Source: WLWS01 sp965243105 (GTDB lineage: Bacteria > Pseudomonadota > Gammaproteobacteria > Eutrophobiales > Eutrophobiaceae). From it: DNA of 64,000 bases. The stretch covers positions 1,054,001 through 1,118,000 of the forward strand of contig CBDEUC010000003.1 in NCBI GenBank assembly GCA_965243105.1, read 5' to 3'. This document shows, piece after piece, positions 13,962 to 22,607 of the stretch (positions are counted from its first letter, which is position 1; each line of letters starts with the position of its first letter). The notes under the pieces are model-generated. The model was not told the DNA's origin and did no database searches. It saw nothing but the letters and a program-made list of their open reading frames with translations. A program made the translations under genes and the position numbers.

Positions 13962-15634
13962 AGGTATGCCTCGATCTCTTTCGTGTCTCTTGGTCGTACT
14001 TCAAACTCTTCACCGTCCAGGCTCATTCCCTGTTGCCTGAGCATGTTGATACGTGTCACCACCGCGGCGCCATACATTATATTATGTGCCACGCTCACGA
14101 CCTTTCGATTTTCCGGGCTTTCAAGCACGCTGCCTTTCGTCCACTCGTTAAAGGCGCCCATGGCAGGACCACACCAGATCTGGTAATCCACCTGCCGGTC
14201 TTCCACGCCGGCATTGGCCCAGCGTGATGACAGGCCCAGGTACCAGCGAAACATCAGCGCCATCTTGTGCCTGGGATCTGCCTCGGCCTTTGTCACCTCG
14301 GCCGGGTCGCGCTCCAGGAAAAAAGACCGCGTATTCTGCCAGATTTCTTCTGCCGGCGCCTTGAAGATGGTCTTCTCCACCTGTGCCAGCTCCGCCTGCG
14401 GAATGGCCTCGATACTGTCATAGGCACGGTACAGCTCGTAGAGCTTGTTACCCCGCATGGCAAACATGGTGCCACGCTTGAGTACCTGCAGCTTCACACC
14501 CATTTCAAACATGTCCACCGCCGGCGCCATGGCGACGTCGGCCTGGCGTGCTTCGCTGAGCATGCCGCGGGCGATGTCACTGCTGCCGGATTCGACACAG
14601 GCCTGGTTGATGGTGCCGGTGACGATGTAGGCCGCACCCATGGCAAAGGCCGCCGCTGCGGATGCGGGTGTAGCGATACCGCCCGCTGCACCGACGCGCA
14701 GGGGACGGTCATAGTTGAATTCTCTTGCGAGGCGGTCACGCAGGGCGATCATGGTGGGTACCAGCGTGATGGCCGGGCGATTATCCGTGTGCCCGCCGGA
14801 ATCCGCTTCCACGGTGAGGTCCTGGGCCATGGGGATCTCGGCGGCAAGTTCCGCCTGCTCCTGGCTAATCGCGCCGCTTTCCAGCAGCTGGCGCAGGAAC
14901 TTCTCCGGTGGCGGGCTGAACCAGCGTTCTGCCACCTCCACCCGCGAGGCCTTCGCAATAATATTGTTGGGTGTGACTACTCTGCCGCTGGAATCGCGAT
15001 GAATACCATGCAGCCGGTAGCGCACCACGGCGGCGGTCAGCGCCATGTAGGCAGAGGCTTCCACCAGCCGAAGGTCGTGCTTGATAAAGAGGTCAACCAC
15101 TGCCTCTTCCTGGCCCTTTTCGTTGGGGCTGTAGATGAGATTGGCGCAAAACGGGGTGTCGCCCAGGGATGATTTTAGCTCGCCAATGGCCCTGTCGATC
15201 TGGTCCACCATCAGTCCTGCCGCCCCGAATGAGCCCAGCATGCCGGCCCCGGATACCGCCTTGACCAGCTCCACCGAGGCAATGCCGTTGGCCATGGCAC
15301 CGCTCATGTAGGGCAGGCTGATACCGTGATCCCGGCAGAAGCCCGGGTCTCCCAGCTCCGCCAGCCTCAAGGGCGGGGCAATGGCCAGCAGGGGCAGGCT
15401 ACCGTTCTCCGCAGCCTTTACCGAGGTCTGGATATCGCCATTGTTTGTGAATACTTGCTTACCATTATCGTCAACGATATAGGCAAACTTGTTTAGATCT
15501 TCGAGGATTTCAAGGGGCGAAGCGCCGCCACCCGGCTGCTCGCCATTGGCGGCCTGCCAGTAGCCCAGTGTGCCCTTAACAGCGGGCGCGGAATTGCCCG
15601 TGCTCGACTTCGGCGGGCTCAGCGTATTCGACAT
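13958..15634 (-). CDS. pfaD: PfaD-type trans-acting enoyl reductase
   Basis: A 558-residue FMN-dependent protein of the PfaD / 2-nitropropane-dioxygenase-like family, which acts in trans as enoyl reductase for iterative PUFA and some polyketide synthases. The TIM-barrel flavin-binding features are visible: GGIATPASAAAAFAMGAAYI and VTGTINQACVESG, plus the family's C-terminal FRWYLGLSSRWAN. It is first in a three-gene minus-strand unit with overlapping or adjacent KS and AT-ACP-KR-DH genes. I see no PfaB, PfaC (KS-CLF-DH-DH) or phosphopantetheinyl transferase in the window. Confidence 0.87.
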   Translation of the reverse strand: MSNTLSPPKSSTGNSAPAVKGTLGYWQAANGEQPGGGASPLEILEDLNKFAYIVDDNGKQVFTNNGDIQTSVKAAENGSLPLLAIAPPLRLAELGDPGFCRDHGISLPYMSGAMANGIASVELVKAVSGAGMLGSFGAAGLMVDQIDRAIGELKSSLGDTPFCANLIYSPNEKGQEEAVVDLFIKHDLRLVEASAYMALTAAVVRYRLHGIHRDSSGRVVTPNNIIAKASRVEVAERWFSPPPEKFLRQLLESGAISQEQAELAAEIPMAQDLTVEADSGGHTDNRPAITLVPTMIALRDRLAREFNYDRPLRVGAAGGIATPASAAAAFAMGAAYIVTGTINQACVESGSSDIARGMLSEARQADVAMAPAVDMFEMGVKLQVLKRGTMFAMRGNKLYELYRAYDSIEAIPQAELAQVEKTIFKAPAEEIWQNTRSFFLERDPAEVTKAEADPRHKMALMFRWYLGLSSRWANAGVEDRQVDYQIWCGPAMGAFNEWTKGSVLESPENRKVVSVAHNIMYGAAVVTRINMLRQQGMSLDGEEFEVRPRDTKEIEAYL

Positions 15635-15998
15635 GGGTGAAAGTACAGTCCTTTAGCTGCGACGCTAAGCCATTGAGCTTGCGTCACTTATTAAAATCAG
15701 CGGGAAAATATACAGTTATGGCCGGATTTTAGCCAGATCTCTTTAAAACACCTGCGACTGGGCCTTACTTGCGTGACAGAACGCGGACGCGCTGTGAATA
15801 CGGTCGCTCCGGACTCCTGTCCTCTCGCGACACTAATACGTCCATGTATGTCGTCCACGTACGCGAGGCGGCGGGGCTGACCGCCATGGATGGCGGGAAT
15901 GCCGGTTATGCAGGAGCAATTACCGGCCATGCCGCCGAAGGTCCGCTTATCTGTCTCTGCAAGCAAGTCTCCTGGCTATGAGGCGACATCCGCGGCGC
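15635..15998. other. Gene-free interval between the cinA-like stop and pfaD start
   Basis: No convincing ORF. It contains the longest copy of the structured repeat family (15763-15969). The 130 bases next to pfaD are moderately AT-rich and may hold its promoter, though I cannot point to clear -35/-10 boxes. Confidence 0.6.
15763..15969 (+). repeat. Structured repeat family 1, copy A
   Basis: The family core AACGCGGACGCGCTGTGAATAC begins at 15780 and closes with GAAGGTCCGCTT near 15949. Outer arms ACTTGCGTGACAGA and TCTGTCTCTGCAAGCAAG pair imperfectly. The middle is expanded relative to other copies, with several extra TCCATG/TCCACG-containing hairpins. Confidence 0.75.
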
Positions 15999-16739
15999 CT
16001 AGGAGACCACTTCTCCGCCGAGACCTTCAATCATGCCGTGAAGCGCCTGCTTCACTTCTTCCAGCAAGCCCGGGTCGGTGCCGCGAAGAACCAGGTTCAC
16101 GCCGATCTTGCCCTTCTTGAAATAGGGATAGCTGCCAATGCTGATATCCGGGTACCTGTCCTGCACCTGCCCCAGCTCCTTTGCCATCATGCTCTCACCG
16201 AGGTTGGTGGCGACATTATCGGTGAGCATGGGCGAGCCGCCGGCCAGTCCATCAGCGATGCCCTCAAACATGGCCTGCATGATCACCGGCACGCCGGGCA
16301 ACACGAAAACATTCTCCAGCTGGAATCCCGGTGCCGCGCTGACCGGGTTATCAATCAAAGTTGCATCCTCGGGCACATCCGCCATCTTCAGCCGCGCCTC
16401 GGTCAACTGCCCGGTGTCGTAATACTCATCCATTACCGCCACCGCATCAGGATGACGGATGATCTTCTTGCCAAAGGCCAGCGCCACCGAGGCCGAAGTG
16501 ATGTCATCGTGGGTGGGGCCAATGCCACCGGTGGTAAAGACATAGTCAAAGTTGGCGCGGTAGTGATTCACCGTGTCGACAATGGTGGCTTCGTCGTCTG
16601 AAATCACCCGCGCTTCTGCCAGGCGAATACCCAGCTCATCGCAGCGCTTGCCGATGTAGGACAGGTTCGCATCCTGGGTGCGCCCGGAAAGGATCTCGTT
16701 ACCAATAATAATGACGCAGGCTGTGTATTCTTTACTCAT
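15999..16739 (-). CDS. CinA-type molybdopterin-binding-fold protein
   Basis: About 246 residues, a single MoaB/MogA-like domain as found at the N-terminus of CinA. Motifs are IIIGNEILSGRTQDANL at the start, VFTTGGIGPTHDDIT in the middle and VFVLPGVPVIMQAMFEG. The C-terminal deamidase domain (PncC) of full CinA is absent, so this is the stand-alone form often called competence/damage-inducible protein A-like. The substrate of such stand-alone forms is uncertain; nucleotide pyrophosphatase activity is a family-based possibility. The ATG at 16739 starts the conserved domain; the upstream in-frame ATG at 16775 adds 12 unconserved residues and is less likely. Confidence 0.85.
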   Translation of the reverse strand: MSKEYTACVIIIGNEILSGRTQDANLSYIGKRCDELGIRLAEARVISDDEATIVDTVNHYRANFDYVFTTGGIGPTHDDITSASVALAFGKKIIRHPDAVAVMDEYYDTGQLTEARLKMADVPEDATLIDNPVSAAPGFQLENVFVLPGVPVIMQAMFEGIADGLAGGSPMLTDNVATNLGESMMAKELGQVQDRYPDISIGSYPYFKKGKIGVNLVLRGTDPGLLEEVKQALHGMIEGLGGEVVS

Positions 16740-16796
16740 GGTTGAACAGGGTAAAACCTGTGACAGAAAGTGCAAAGAAAAAGTGACGGCTTAGCC

Positions 16797-16898
16797 TTGC
16801 TTGCGCAACAGAACGCGGACGCGCTGTAAATACTTCCATGTACGCTCAACGGCGGCGTCCCTGCCGCCGAAGGTCCGCTTATCTGCTGACACAAGCAA
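16797..16898 (+). repeat. Structured repeat family 1, copy B
   Basis: The core contains GCGGACGCGCTGTAAATAC, TTCCATGTACGCTCAAC, an inner hairpin CGGCGGCGTCCCTGCCGCCG and GAAGGTCCGCTT. Outer arms TTGCTTG (16797-16803) and CAAGCAA (16892-16898) are complementary. Confidence 0.85.
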
Positions 16899-16973
16899 TT
16901 CGTCACAAGGCAGTAATTGAGCAAGGGAAAAAGGCGAGAAACCAGTTAGCCGTGTTCAGACTCATAAACAGTC

Positions 16974-17100
16974 GCTAAAAATTAGAAATTTTTTCCACAG
17001 GCAAGGCACGAGTCTTTCGAAAAACGGAATGTATATGACAATACATGAGTATTTGAGAAAGGCGAGAACGAAGCCTGGGGTAAAAAGAGCAATTTTTAGC
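16974..17100 (-). repeat. Structured repeat family 2, copy 1
   Basis: Closed by the perfect inverted repeat GCTAAAAATT (16974-16983) / AATTTTTAGC (17091-17100). Shared with the copy at 59425-59547 are AAGGCACGAGTCTTT, a short hairpin GTATATGACAATAC followed by TGAGTAT, CGAGAACG and AAAAAGAGC. It lies directly after the stop of the minus-strand outer-membrane gene. Confidence 0.75.
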
Positions 17101-17103
17101 CTG

Positions 17104-18105
17104 TTAAAACGCTTTTTGCCAGCCGACGGTGAGAGTCCAGTCCGTTTCTAATTGTGGCCCATCCAGGTTCTGCTGGATAGGCACCAGGAACTCCAGCGCG
17201 ATACGATGGTTTTTCAGCATGCCATTGGTAAAAATATAGTTACCACCAACACCAAGATCGATACGCGAACCTCCTCGAAGATCCGGCTGCGCCGTGGCAA
17301 CGATGGGCACACCCATGGGATTGCTGCGCGCAATACGCGCATCGGCGCCTTCATAGTTACCCCACGCCTGGCCATCGATACGCAGCGAGGTGCTGATATT
17401 CTCATTCCAGCGTCTTGCCAGCCAGCCACTCACAGCCACCCGGTCACCGAGGGAATAATTTTCATCGTTATCCTCAAGCCTGAAGGTGCCCATCAGCTGT
17501 CCACCCCATGACCAGTCACTGCTATGACCGTTATAGGTCAGCCCGCTGAGAAGATCGTAGGTCCCGGAGCCGATCTGCATGGGATAGGGCAGCACCACGT
17601 TGCCCAGCGGCGTGTCGTCACGCTCATCGATGTTACCGGTAGGAAAAGCCATGCCCAGGTTAAGGTGAACACTGTGGCCGTGATTATCGAAAAGACGATA
17701 AAGACCGCTGAACTTCACGTCACCGATACCGCTTGAAGTAGTGGTGAACTCCGCACCCATGCGCGTGACGTGATCCATGCTCAGCTCCACGTAGGGCAAC
17801 ATCAGCACCAGGGTCAGGTCTTCAATGGGCGCATACATGGCACCCAGCATGTGCATATCCATGTCCATGTCCAGCGGCGCCACGGCAAAATTGGCCAGCA
17901 CATCAGCCGTGCTTTGAGTGCTGTCGCCCTTGCGGTTGCCGTCCATGTGCATGTGCATGAAGCGGTAGGAAAACATCCATTCGCCCGCGTGGTGCATGTG
18001 ATCGCCCATCACGCCGATGGGGGCGTGGGCGTCGGGTCGGCTTAAATTATCTGCATGTAATGACTGGCTGAGAACCAGCAGGAGTAACGCTATAAGACTA
18101 CGCAC
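17104..18105 (-). CDS. Met/His-rich outer-membrane beta-barrel protein (MetA-degradation/transporter-like family)
   Basis: A 333-residue protein with a clear Sec signal (MRSLIALLLLVLSQSLHADN). The mature part is made of alternating amphipathic strands with aromatic girdles and ends WTLTVGWQKAF, a C-terminal Phe typical of outer-membrane barrels. It resembles the family annotated as transporter / putative MetA-pathway of phenol degradation. The N-terminal third is striking for clustered Met and His (GDHMHHAGEW, FMHMHMDG, MDMDMDMHML), which suggests binding of copper or another soft metal at the surface, an inference. It is divergent from regB with 135 bases between. Confidence 0.8.
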   Translation of the reverse strand: MRSLIALLLLVLSQSLHADNLSRPDAHAPIGVMGDHMHHAGEWMFSYRFMHMHMDGNRKGDSTQSTADVLANFAVAPLDMDMDMHMLGAMYAPIEDLTLVLMLPYVELSMDHVTRMGAEFTTTSSGIGDVKFSGLYRLFDNHGHSVHLNLGMAFPTGNIDERDDTPLGNVVLPYPMQIGSGTYDLLSGLTYNGHSSDWSWGGQLMGTFRLEDNDENYSLGDRVAVSGWLARRWNENISTSLRIDGQAWGNYEGADARIARSNPMGVPIVATAQPDLRGGSRIDLGVGGNYIFTNGMLKNHRIALEFLVPIQQNLDGPQLETDWTLTVGWQKAF

Positions 18106-18206
18106 GGTAAGTTAATTCTTGTTCAAATTTCGGCGTGGACTGTAGCAGATCGCCGGCCTTGGAAGAATGTGACAAATTGTCGCGCCCCCATGTGAAGGTT
18201 CCGCGA

Positions 18207-18212
18207 TATAAT
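18207..18212 (+). promoter_or_regulatory. Candidate -10 box for regBA
   Basis: TATAAT lies 28 bases upstream of the regB start. No good -35 hexamer sits at 16-18 bases, so this may be an activator-dependent promoter. No ribosome-binding site is evident before the ATG. Confidence 0.4.
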
Positions 18213-18240
18213 TCACCCCGGTTATTTTTTTATTAAGCCC

Positions 18241-19482
18241 ATGCACAACAACCTCAAGTACCTGCTATCCATACGCATGATCGCCATGAGCGGCCAGGTG
18301 CTGGCGCTTGTTCTCATGCAGCAGTTTTTTGGTGTTGATATACCCCTTGTGCCGGTCATCACCGTGTTTGCCGTGCTGAGCCTCGTAACCATCTACTCCT
18401 GGCGTCGCCTGATTAATGAAAAGGAGATCACCGAGAAGGATTTTCTGCTGCAGCTGAGTTTTGATCTCGTTGCCCTGACGATCCTCGTGTTTTATACAGG
18501 TGGCTCATCAAATCCCTTTATCTTTTTATTTATCCTTCCGATTATTTTTGCCGCGGCCAGCATGCCGGTAAACATCACGCTGTTCCTGACACTCGCGGCT
18601 ATCGCCTGCTATACCTTCCTGATGTTTTTCCATGTCCCCGTGGGTCACCAGCATGAAAGCAGCAGCGGGGTGACCCTGCATATCTGGGGCATGTGGTATG
18701 GCTTTGTGCTGAGCGCCGGTCTCGTGGCCTACTTTGTTTCACGTATTGCCCGTGCACTGCGCCAGCGCGATCGCGCACTGGCGGAAGCGCGCGAGGAAAA
18801 GCTGCGCGCCGAACAAATCCTCACCCTCGGTAGTCTTGCAGCAGGTACTGCACATGAGCTGGGTACTCCCCTTTCCACCATGGCGGTGCTGGTTAACGAG
18901 ATGGAAGAGGAATACAAGTCCAACCCGGAGTTCAGCGAGGACCTGCACACGATTCGAAATGAAATAGAACGCTGCAAGGAAATACTGGGTCGAATGGCAT
19001 CCGATGCCGGGCAGATCCAGGCCATGGAAGGGCACGCACAGGCACTGGACAGCTACCTGCAGGAAACCACCGGTGAGTGGCACAGTGTTCGCAACGACAT
19101 ACAGATGCGCGTGAACTTTCACGGTTCAAACCCGGTGCCTACCATCATTGCCGACCAGGCACTGACGCAGGCCATCGTCAACGTGCTCAACAACGCCGCC
19201 GATGCATCTTCGCGCGCGGTGGAGATCGACGGTGAATGGACCGAGCAGTCGCTCACCATCTCGGTCAGGGACGATGGTTCCGGCCTGCCCGCCGACAAGG
19301 CTGAACAACTTGGGCATGCCATCCTGGCCGGGCAAACACGGGGCCTGGGCATCGGCCTGTTCCTGGCGCAGAACACCCTCAAGCGTCTCGGTGGCAGCAT
19401 TGACCTGAGCGATTTAAAAGTGGGTGGTGTGCTGGCGCGAATCGAGCTGCCCCTTTCTTCCCTGCTTGCCGCGAGAGCCTGA
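18241..19482 (+). CDS. regB: Redox sensor histidine kinase RegB/PrrB
   Basis: A 413-residue sensor. The N-terminal half has six hydrophobic helices and carries GGSSNPF (about 88-94), the quinone-binding heptapeptide of RegB proteins. Then come a phosphoacceptor H-box LAAGTAHELGTPLSTM (His near 204), a cytoplasmic Cys near 244 (IERCKEIL) at the position of the redox-active Cys of RegB, and an ATPase domain with N-box NVLNNAADAS and DDGSGLP plus GLGIGLF. It would sense the ubiquinone pool or redox state and phosphorylate RegA. Its stop overlaps the next gene's start by one base (TGATG). Confidence 0.93.
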   Translation: MHNNLKYLLSIRMIAMSGQVLALVLMQQFFGVDIPLVPVITVFAVLSLVTIYSWRRLINEKEITEKDFLLQLSFDLVALTILVFYTGGSSNPFIFLFILPIIFAAASMPVNITLFLTLAAIACYTFLMFFHVPVGHQHESSSGVTLHIWGMWYGFVLSAGLVAYFVSRIARALRQRDRALAEAREEKLRAEQILTLGSLAAGTAHELGTPLSTMAVLVNEMEEEYKSNPEFSEDLHTIRNEIERCKEILGRMASDAGQIQAMEGHAQALDSYLQETTGEWHSVRNDIQMRVNFHGSNPVPTIIADQALTQAIVNVLNNAADASSRAVEIDGEWTEQSLTISVRDDGSGLPADKAEQLGHAILAGQTRGLGIGLFLAQNTLKRLGGSIDLSDLKVGGVLARIELPLSSLLAARA

Positions 19483-20033
19483 TGAGTATCAAGCAGGAAT
19501 CATTGCCGGTCATGCTCATCGTCGATGACGACCTGACCTTTTGCCAGGTCCTGTCCCGCGCCTTTGAACGACGCGGTTTTGAATGTCACGTTGCCCATGA
19601 CAAGAAAGAGGGCAAGCAGCTGGCGCACATCATCAGGCCAAGCCACGCCATTCTTGACCTGCGTATGCCCGGGCCTTCCGGTCTCGAATTGATCCCACCC
19701 CTGCTGGAGATCAACGAGGACATTCGAATCATCGTGCTCACCGGCTACGCCAGTATCACCACAGCGGTTGAAGCAATAAAGCTCGGCGCCATTCACTACC
19801 TCACCAAGCCAACCGACGCGGATCAGATCATGAATGCCTTTAATGAGGATGAAGGTCGCCCCGAAACAGATGTGCGTGACAAGCCCATGTCACTGGACAG
19901 GCTGGAGTGGGAACATATTCAGAAAGTGCTTGGCGATTGCGATGGCAACGTCTCCGCTGCTGCGCGCCAGCTTGGCATGCACCGCCGCACCCTGCAGCGC
20001 AAGCTGGCCAAGCGCCCAGTGAAGTTTCACTAG
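19482..20033 (+). CDS. regA: Response regulator RegA/PrrA
   Basis: A 183-residue two-domain regulator: receiver with acidic DD near residues 14-15, phosphoacceptor Asp near 58 (AILDLRMPGPSG), Thr in VLTGYASI and Lys in LTKPTDADQI; then a Fis-type helix-turn-helix with AARQLGMHRRTLQRKLAKRP, the near-invariant RegA recognition helix. RegA homologues control respiration, photosynthesis, carbon and nitrogen fixation genes in response to redox. It is cotranscribed with regB. Targets here cannot be read from the window. Confidence 0.93.
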   Translation: MSIKQESLPVMLIVDDDLTFCQVLSRAFERRGFECHVAHDKKEGKQLAHIIRPSHAILDLRMPGPSGLELIPPLLEINEDIRIIVLTGYASITTAVEAIKLGAIHYLTKPTDADQIMNAFNEDEGRPETDVRDKPMSLDRLEWEHIQKVLGDCDGNVSAAARQLGMHRRTLQRKLAKRPVKFH

Positions 20034-20045
20034 TATTCAGAAAAT

Positions 20046-20144
20046 CTTGCTCACAGTTCAAGACGCGAACACGCTGTAAATACTTCCATGTACGCTCAAC
20101 GATGGCATCCATGCCATCGAAGGTTCGCTTACTTGAACTGCAAG
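20046..20144 (+). repeat. Structured repeat family 1, copy C
   Basis: Lies between the convergent regA and panC stops. Outer arms CTTG...CAGTTCAAG (20046-20062) and CTTGAACTG...CAAG (20132-20144) pair, and are unlike the arms of other copies. The core has GCGAACACGCTGTAAATAC, TTCCATGTACGCTCAAC, an inner hairpin CGATGGCATCCATGCCATCG and AAGGTTCGCTT. Confidence 0.87.
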
Positions 20145-20211
20145 CCGATTTGTTGGATTTTTATTTTACCGCCGACGCTACAAAATCATACGGGTGTGAG
20201 CTCTGGGGACA

Positions 20212-21072
20212 TTATGCTTCCCGGTCGACAAGCACCTTCACGTTATCGATAAGACGCGCACCGCCAAGCCAGACAGCGGTAAGAATGGAAAGACGTAAAT
20301 CGTCTGCATGGGGCTCACCGAGATCCTCTGTACGACGCACGCTGAAATACTCCGGCTTGAAACCATAATTTTCCAGCGCCAGCATGCCCTCGGCTTCAAT
20401 GGCAGGGATCTGCTCCGGCTCGTGGCGCAAACGCTGCGCAGCGGATTGCAGTACCTGGTAAATGTGCGGTGCCTGCTGTCGTTCAATCGGGCCAAGGTAA
20501 GTATTACGCGAACTCATGGCGAGGCCATCTTCTTCACGCACGGTGGGCATGCCGATAATCTCCGTAGGAATACAGAGATCGCTGACCATGCGCCTGATCA
20601 CCAGTAATTGTTGATAGTCCTTCTCACCAAATATGGCGAAATCAGCCTGGGTATTGGCGAGCAGCTTGCACACCACCGTGGCAACACCGGAAAAATGACC
20701 GGGACGAAAACGTCCGCAAAGGATGTTACTGATCTCCGGCACGATGATACGGGTATCGTTATCCATGCCGCCGGGATAAAGCTGCTTGAGATCCGGCGCG
20801 AATAATAAATCGAGATTGTTTTCCGCGAGCACGGCCTGGTCCTGTTCCAGGGTACTGGGGTAAGCCTCGTAGTCTTCTCCCTCGCCAAACTGGATCGGGT
20901 TTACAAAAATACTGACGATGGTCTTATCCGCAAGCTCGTGTGCACGTTCAAGCAGGGAAAGATGTCCCTTGTGCAGGTTACCCATGGTTGGAACAAAGGC
21001 GACACTGGCGCCCTCGCGTTTCCAGTCACTCACCACACGATGCAGGCCGGCAAGATCGAAAACGGTTTCCAT
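20212..21072 (-). CDS. panC: Pantoate--beta-alanine ligase
   Basis: Last step of pantothenate synthesis: ATP-dependent joining of pantoate and beta-alanine. About 286 residues. The nucleotidyl-transferase HxGH motif appears in VPTMGNLHKGHLSLL; FVNPIQFGEGEDYEAYP, FGEKDYQQL and SSRNTYL are the usual substrate-binding segments. The start at 21072 is chosen because GGGGGG precedes it and its length matches E. coli PanC; an upstream ATG at 21114 would add 14 residues. It ends the pcnB-folK-dNK-panB-panC operon. Confidence 0.95.
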   Translation of the reverse strand: METVFDLAGLHRVVSDWKREGASVAFVPTMGNLHKGHLSLLERAHELADKTIVSIFVNPIQFGEGEDYEAYPSTLEQDQAVLAENNLDLLFAPDLKQLYPGGMDNDTRIIVPEISNILCGRFRPGHFSGVATVVCKLLANTQADFAIFGEKDYQQLLVIRRMVSDLCIPTEIIGMPTVREEDGLAMSSRNTYLGPIERQQAPHIYQVLQSAAQRLRHEPEQIPAIEAEGMLALENYGFKPEYFSVRRTEDLGEPHADDLRLSILTAVWLGGARLIDNVKVLVDREA

Positions 21073-21138
21073 GTTCCCCCCGGACTGGGTGGACTGAATT
21101 TCAGATGGCTTCATGTAAAAAACTCGGTAAAAATTTTG

Positions 21139-21936
21139 TCAGCTAAAGCTGTGCTCCGGTGCCGGAAATTCCCTCGATTTCACGGCGGCGATAAAGCGGG
21201 CGACAGCATCGCGGATATTGCCGCCTTCTGCAAGAAAGTTTTTTGCCATGCGCGGCGTTCTTCCAGAAATGTCAAGTGCATCGTAAATCACCAGCACCTG
21301 GCCGTCGCAGTCGACACCGGCACCGATGCCGATGGTAGGAATAGTCAATGTTTTACTGATGTTTTCAGCCAGCACCGAGGGAATACATTCCAGCACTATC
21401 ATCGCTGCGCCGGCCTCCTGTAGGGCCATTGCCCCATCAATTATGTATTTCGCGCTCTCCTCGTCCCTGCCCTGCACTTTGAATCCACCGTATTTTTCAA
21501 TGGACTGAGGCTGCATACCCACGTGTCCGCACACTACAAAACCTTCCTCGCAAAGTTTTCTTACCGTCTCCGCCATCTCCACGCCACCTTCAAGCTTGAC
21601 CACTTCCGCACCGGCTTCATCGCGCAGGCGTGCCGCGTTGCTCATTGCCATGGCCGGGCTCTCGTAGGTTTGAAAAGGCAGATCCGCCACCACCATGGCG
21701 CGCTGGCATTGGGGTGCAACGATCTTCGTGTGGTACACCATGTCATCCATGCTTACTGCGAGCGTGGTTTCCTTTCCCTGTAAAACCATGCCAAGAGAAT
21801 CACCCACCAGCACAATATCAATACCGGCTTCATCCAGGATCGTGGCGAAGCTGGCATCGTAGGCGGTGAGACTGGTGATCTTCTCCCCAGCCTTTTTCAT
21901 TTCTATCAAGGCCGCGGAGGTAACTTTCGCGTTCAT
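21139..21936 (-). CDS. panB: 3-methyl-2-oxobutanoate hydroxymethyltransferase
   Basis: First committed step of pantothenate synthesis: transfer of a hydroxymethyl group from methylene-tetrahydrofolate to ketoisovalerate. A 265-residue TIM barrel with TAYDASFATILDEAGIDIVL, VGDSLGMVLQG (metal-binding region), VVADLPFQTY, KLEGG and GHVGMQPQS, all family signatures. The start overlaps the stop of the deoxynucleoside kinase gene (ATGA), so translation is probably coupled. Confidence 0.96.
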   Translation of the reverse strand: MNAKVTSAALIEMKKAGEKITSLTAYDASFATILDEAGIDIVLVGDSLGMVLQGKETTLAVSMDDMVYHTKIVAPQCQRAMVVADLPFQTYESPAMAMSNAARLRDEAGAEVVKLEGGVEMAETVRKLCEEGFVVCGHVGMQPQSIEKYGGFKVQGRDEESAKYIIDGAMALQEAGAAMIVLECIPSVLAENISKTLTIPTIGIGAGVDCDGQVLVIYDALDISGRTPRMAKNFLAEGGNIRDAVARFIAAVKSREFPAPEHSFS

Positions 21937-22607
21937 AGGCTTTGCGGGTTGAGGTAGTGCTTACCGGGAGTGAGTTCCTGGATGTAGTTCATCAGGTACT
22001 GGTAATCTTCGTCACTGTCGGAAAGATTAACCTCCGTGGTGTTCACGATCAGCGTGGGTGATTCAGTGTAGTGATAGAAAAAACGTATGTAGGCGTCGGA
22101 AATTTTTTGCAGGTACTCCGCATCGATACGACTTTCAAAACTGACTTTTCTTTCGCGAATACGCCTGTGTAATAACTCCACCGGCGCCTGCAGGTAGATA
22201 ACAAGATCTGGTATTGGTGCTTCCGGCATGAGCCGGTTATACACCTGCGAATAAAGTTCAAACTCGCTTTCATCCAGTGTCGCCTCGGCAAACAGGCAGT
22301 CCTTTTGCATGAGAAAGTCCGACACCTGTGCCGGCCTGAAAAGATCGGCCTGGCGCAGTTCTTCAACAAGCTTGATACGTTCAAAAAGGAAATGCAGCTG
22401 GGTGGGCAAGGCCGCGCCTTTCCTGTCCTCGTAGTATCTTGGCAGGAAAGGATTCTCCAGCGCCTTCTCCAGCAGCAGTTCTGAGTTCAGCGTGTTGGCC
22501 AGGCGTTTTGCCAGCACGGTCTTGCCCACGCCGATGGGGCCTTCCACCACGACATACTTCAGCGGCTGGTTATTAAAAAGGGGTTCGATGCTTGGATTAA
22601 CCGCCAC
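21933..22607 (-). CDS. Deoxynucleoside kinase family protein
   Basis: A 224-residue P-loop kinase (VVEGPIGVGKTVLAKRLA, about 18-35) with the deoxynucleoside-kinase pattern of a DR motif region, IPDLVIYLQAPVELLHRRI and a basic lid RIRERKVSFESRI. The family phosphorylates deoxyadenosine/deoxycytidine/deoxyguanosine in salvage. Members of this type are commonly found between folK and panB in gammaproteobacteria; exact base preference is unknown. It overlaps folK by 11 bases upstream and panB by 4 downstream. Confidence 0.88.
   Translation of the reverse strand: MAVNPSIEPLFNNQPLKYVVVEGPIGVGKTVLAKRLANTLNSELLLEKALENPFLPRYYEDRKGAALPTQLHFLFERIKLVEELRQADLFRPAQVSDFLMQKDCLFAEATLDESEFELYSQVYNRLMPEAPIPDLVIYLQAPVELLHRRIRERKVSFESRIDAEYLQKISDAYIRFFYHYTESPTLIVNTTEVNLSDSDEDYQYLMNYIQELTPGKHYLNPQSL

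Larger units (their letters stand above)
16740..17103. other. Gene-free interval with two structured repeats
   Basis: No supportable ORF. It holds copy B of repeat family 1 (16797-16898) and copy 1 of repeat family 2 (16974-17100), separated by about 75 bases. The same pair of elements occurs at 59211-59547. Confidence 0.7.

Noticed and set aside
14267..15172. 301-codon plus-strand ORF
   Set aside because: A shadow of the PfaD gene caused by high third-position GC; rich in His and Gly without domain features.
16797..16898. Family 1 repeats as solo attC sites
   Set aside because: They lack the GTTRRRY / RYYYAAC cores and the AAGGCCCTCCAA arm of the local attC sites.
18177..18212. TTGTCG as -35 box for regB with TATAAT at 18207
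   Set aside because: Spacing is 24 bases, too long for a sigma-70 promoter.
20046..20144. Repeat family 1 as simple rho-independent terminators
   Set aside because: Most copies lack a T-run after the stem, carry a conserved multi-hairpin core, and one lies inside an operon. They may still affect RNA ends.
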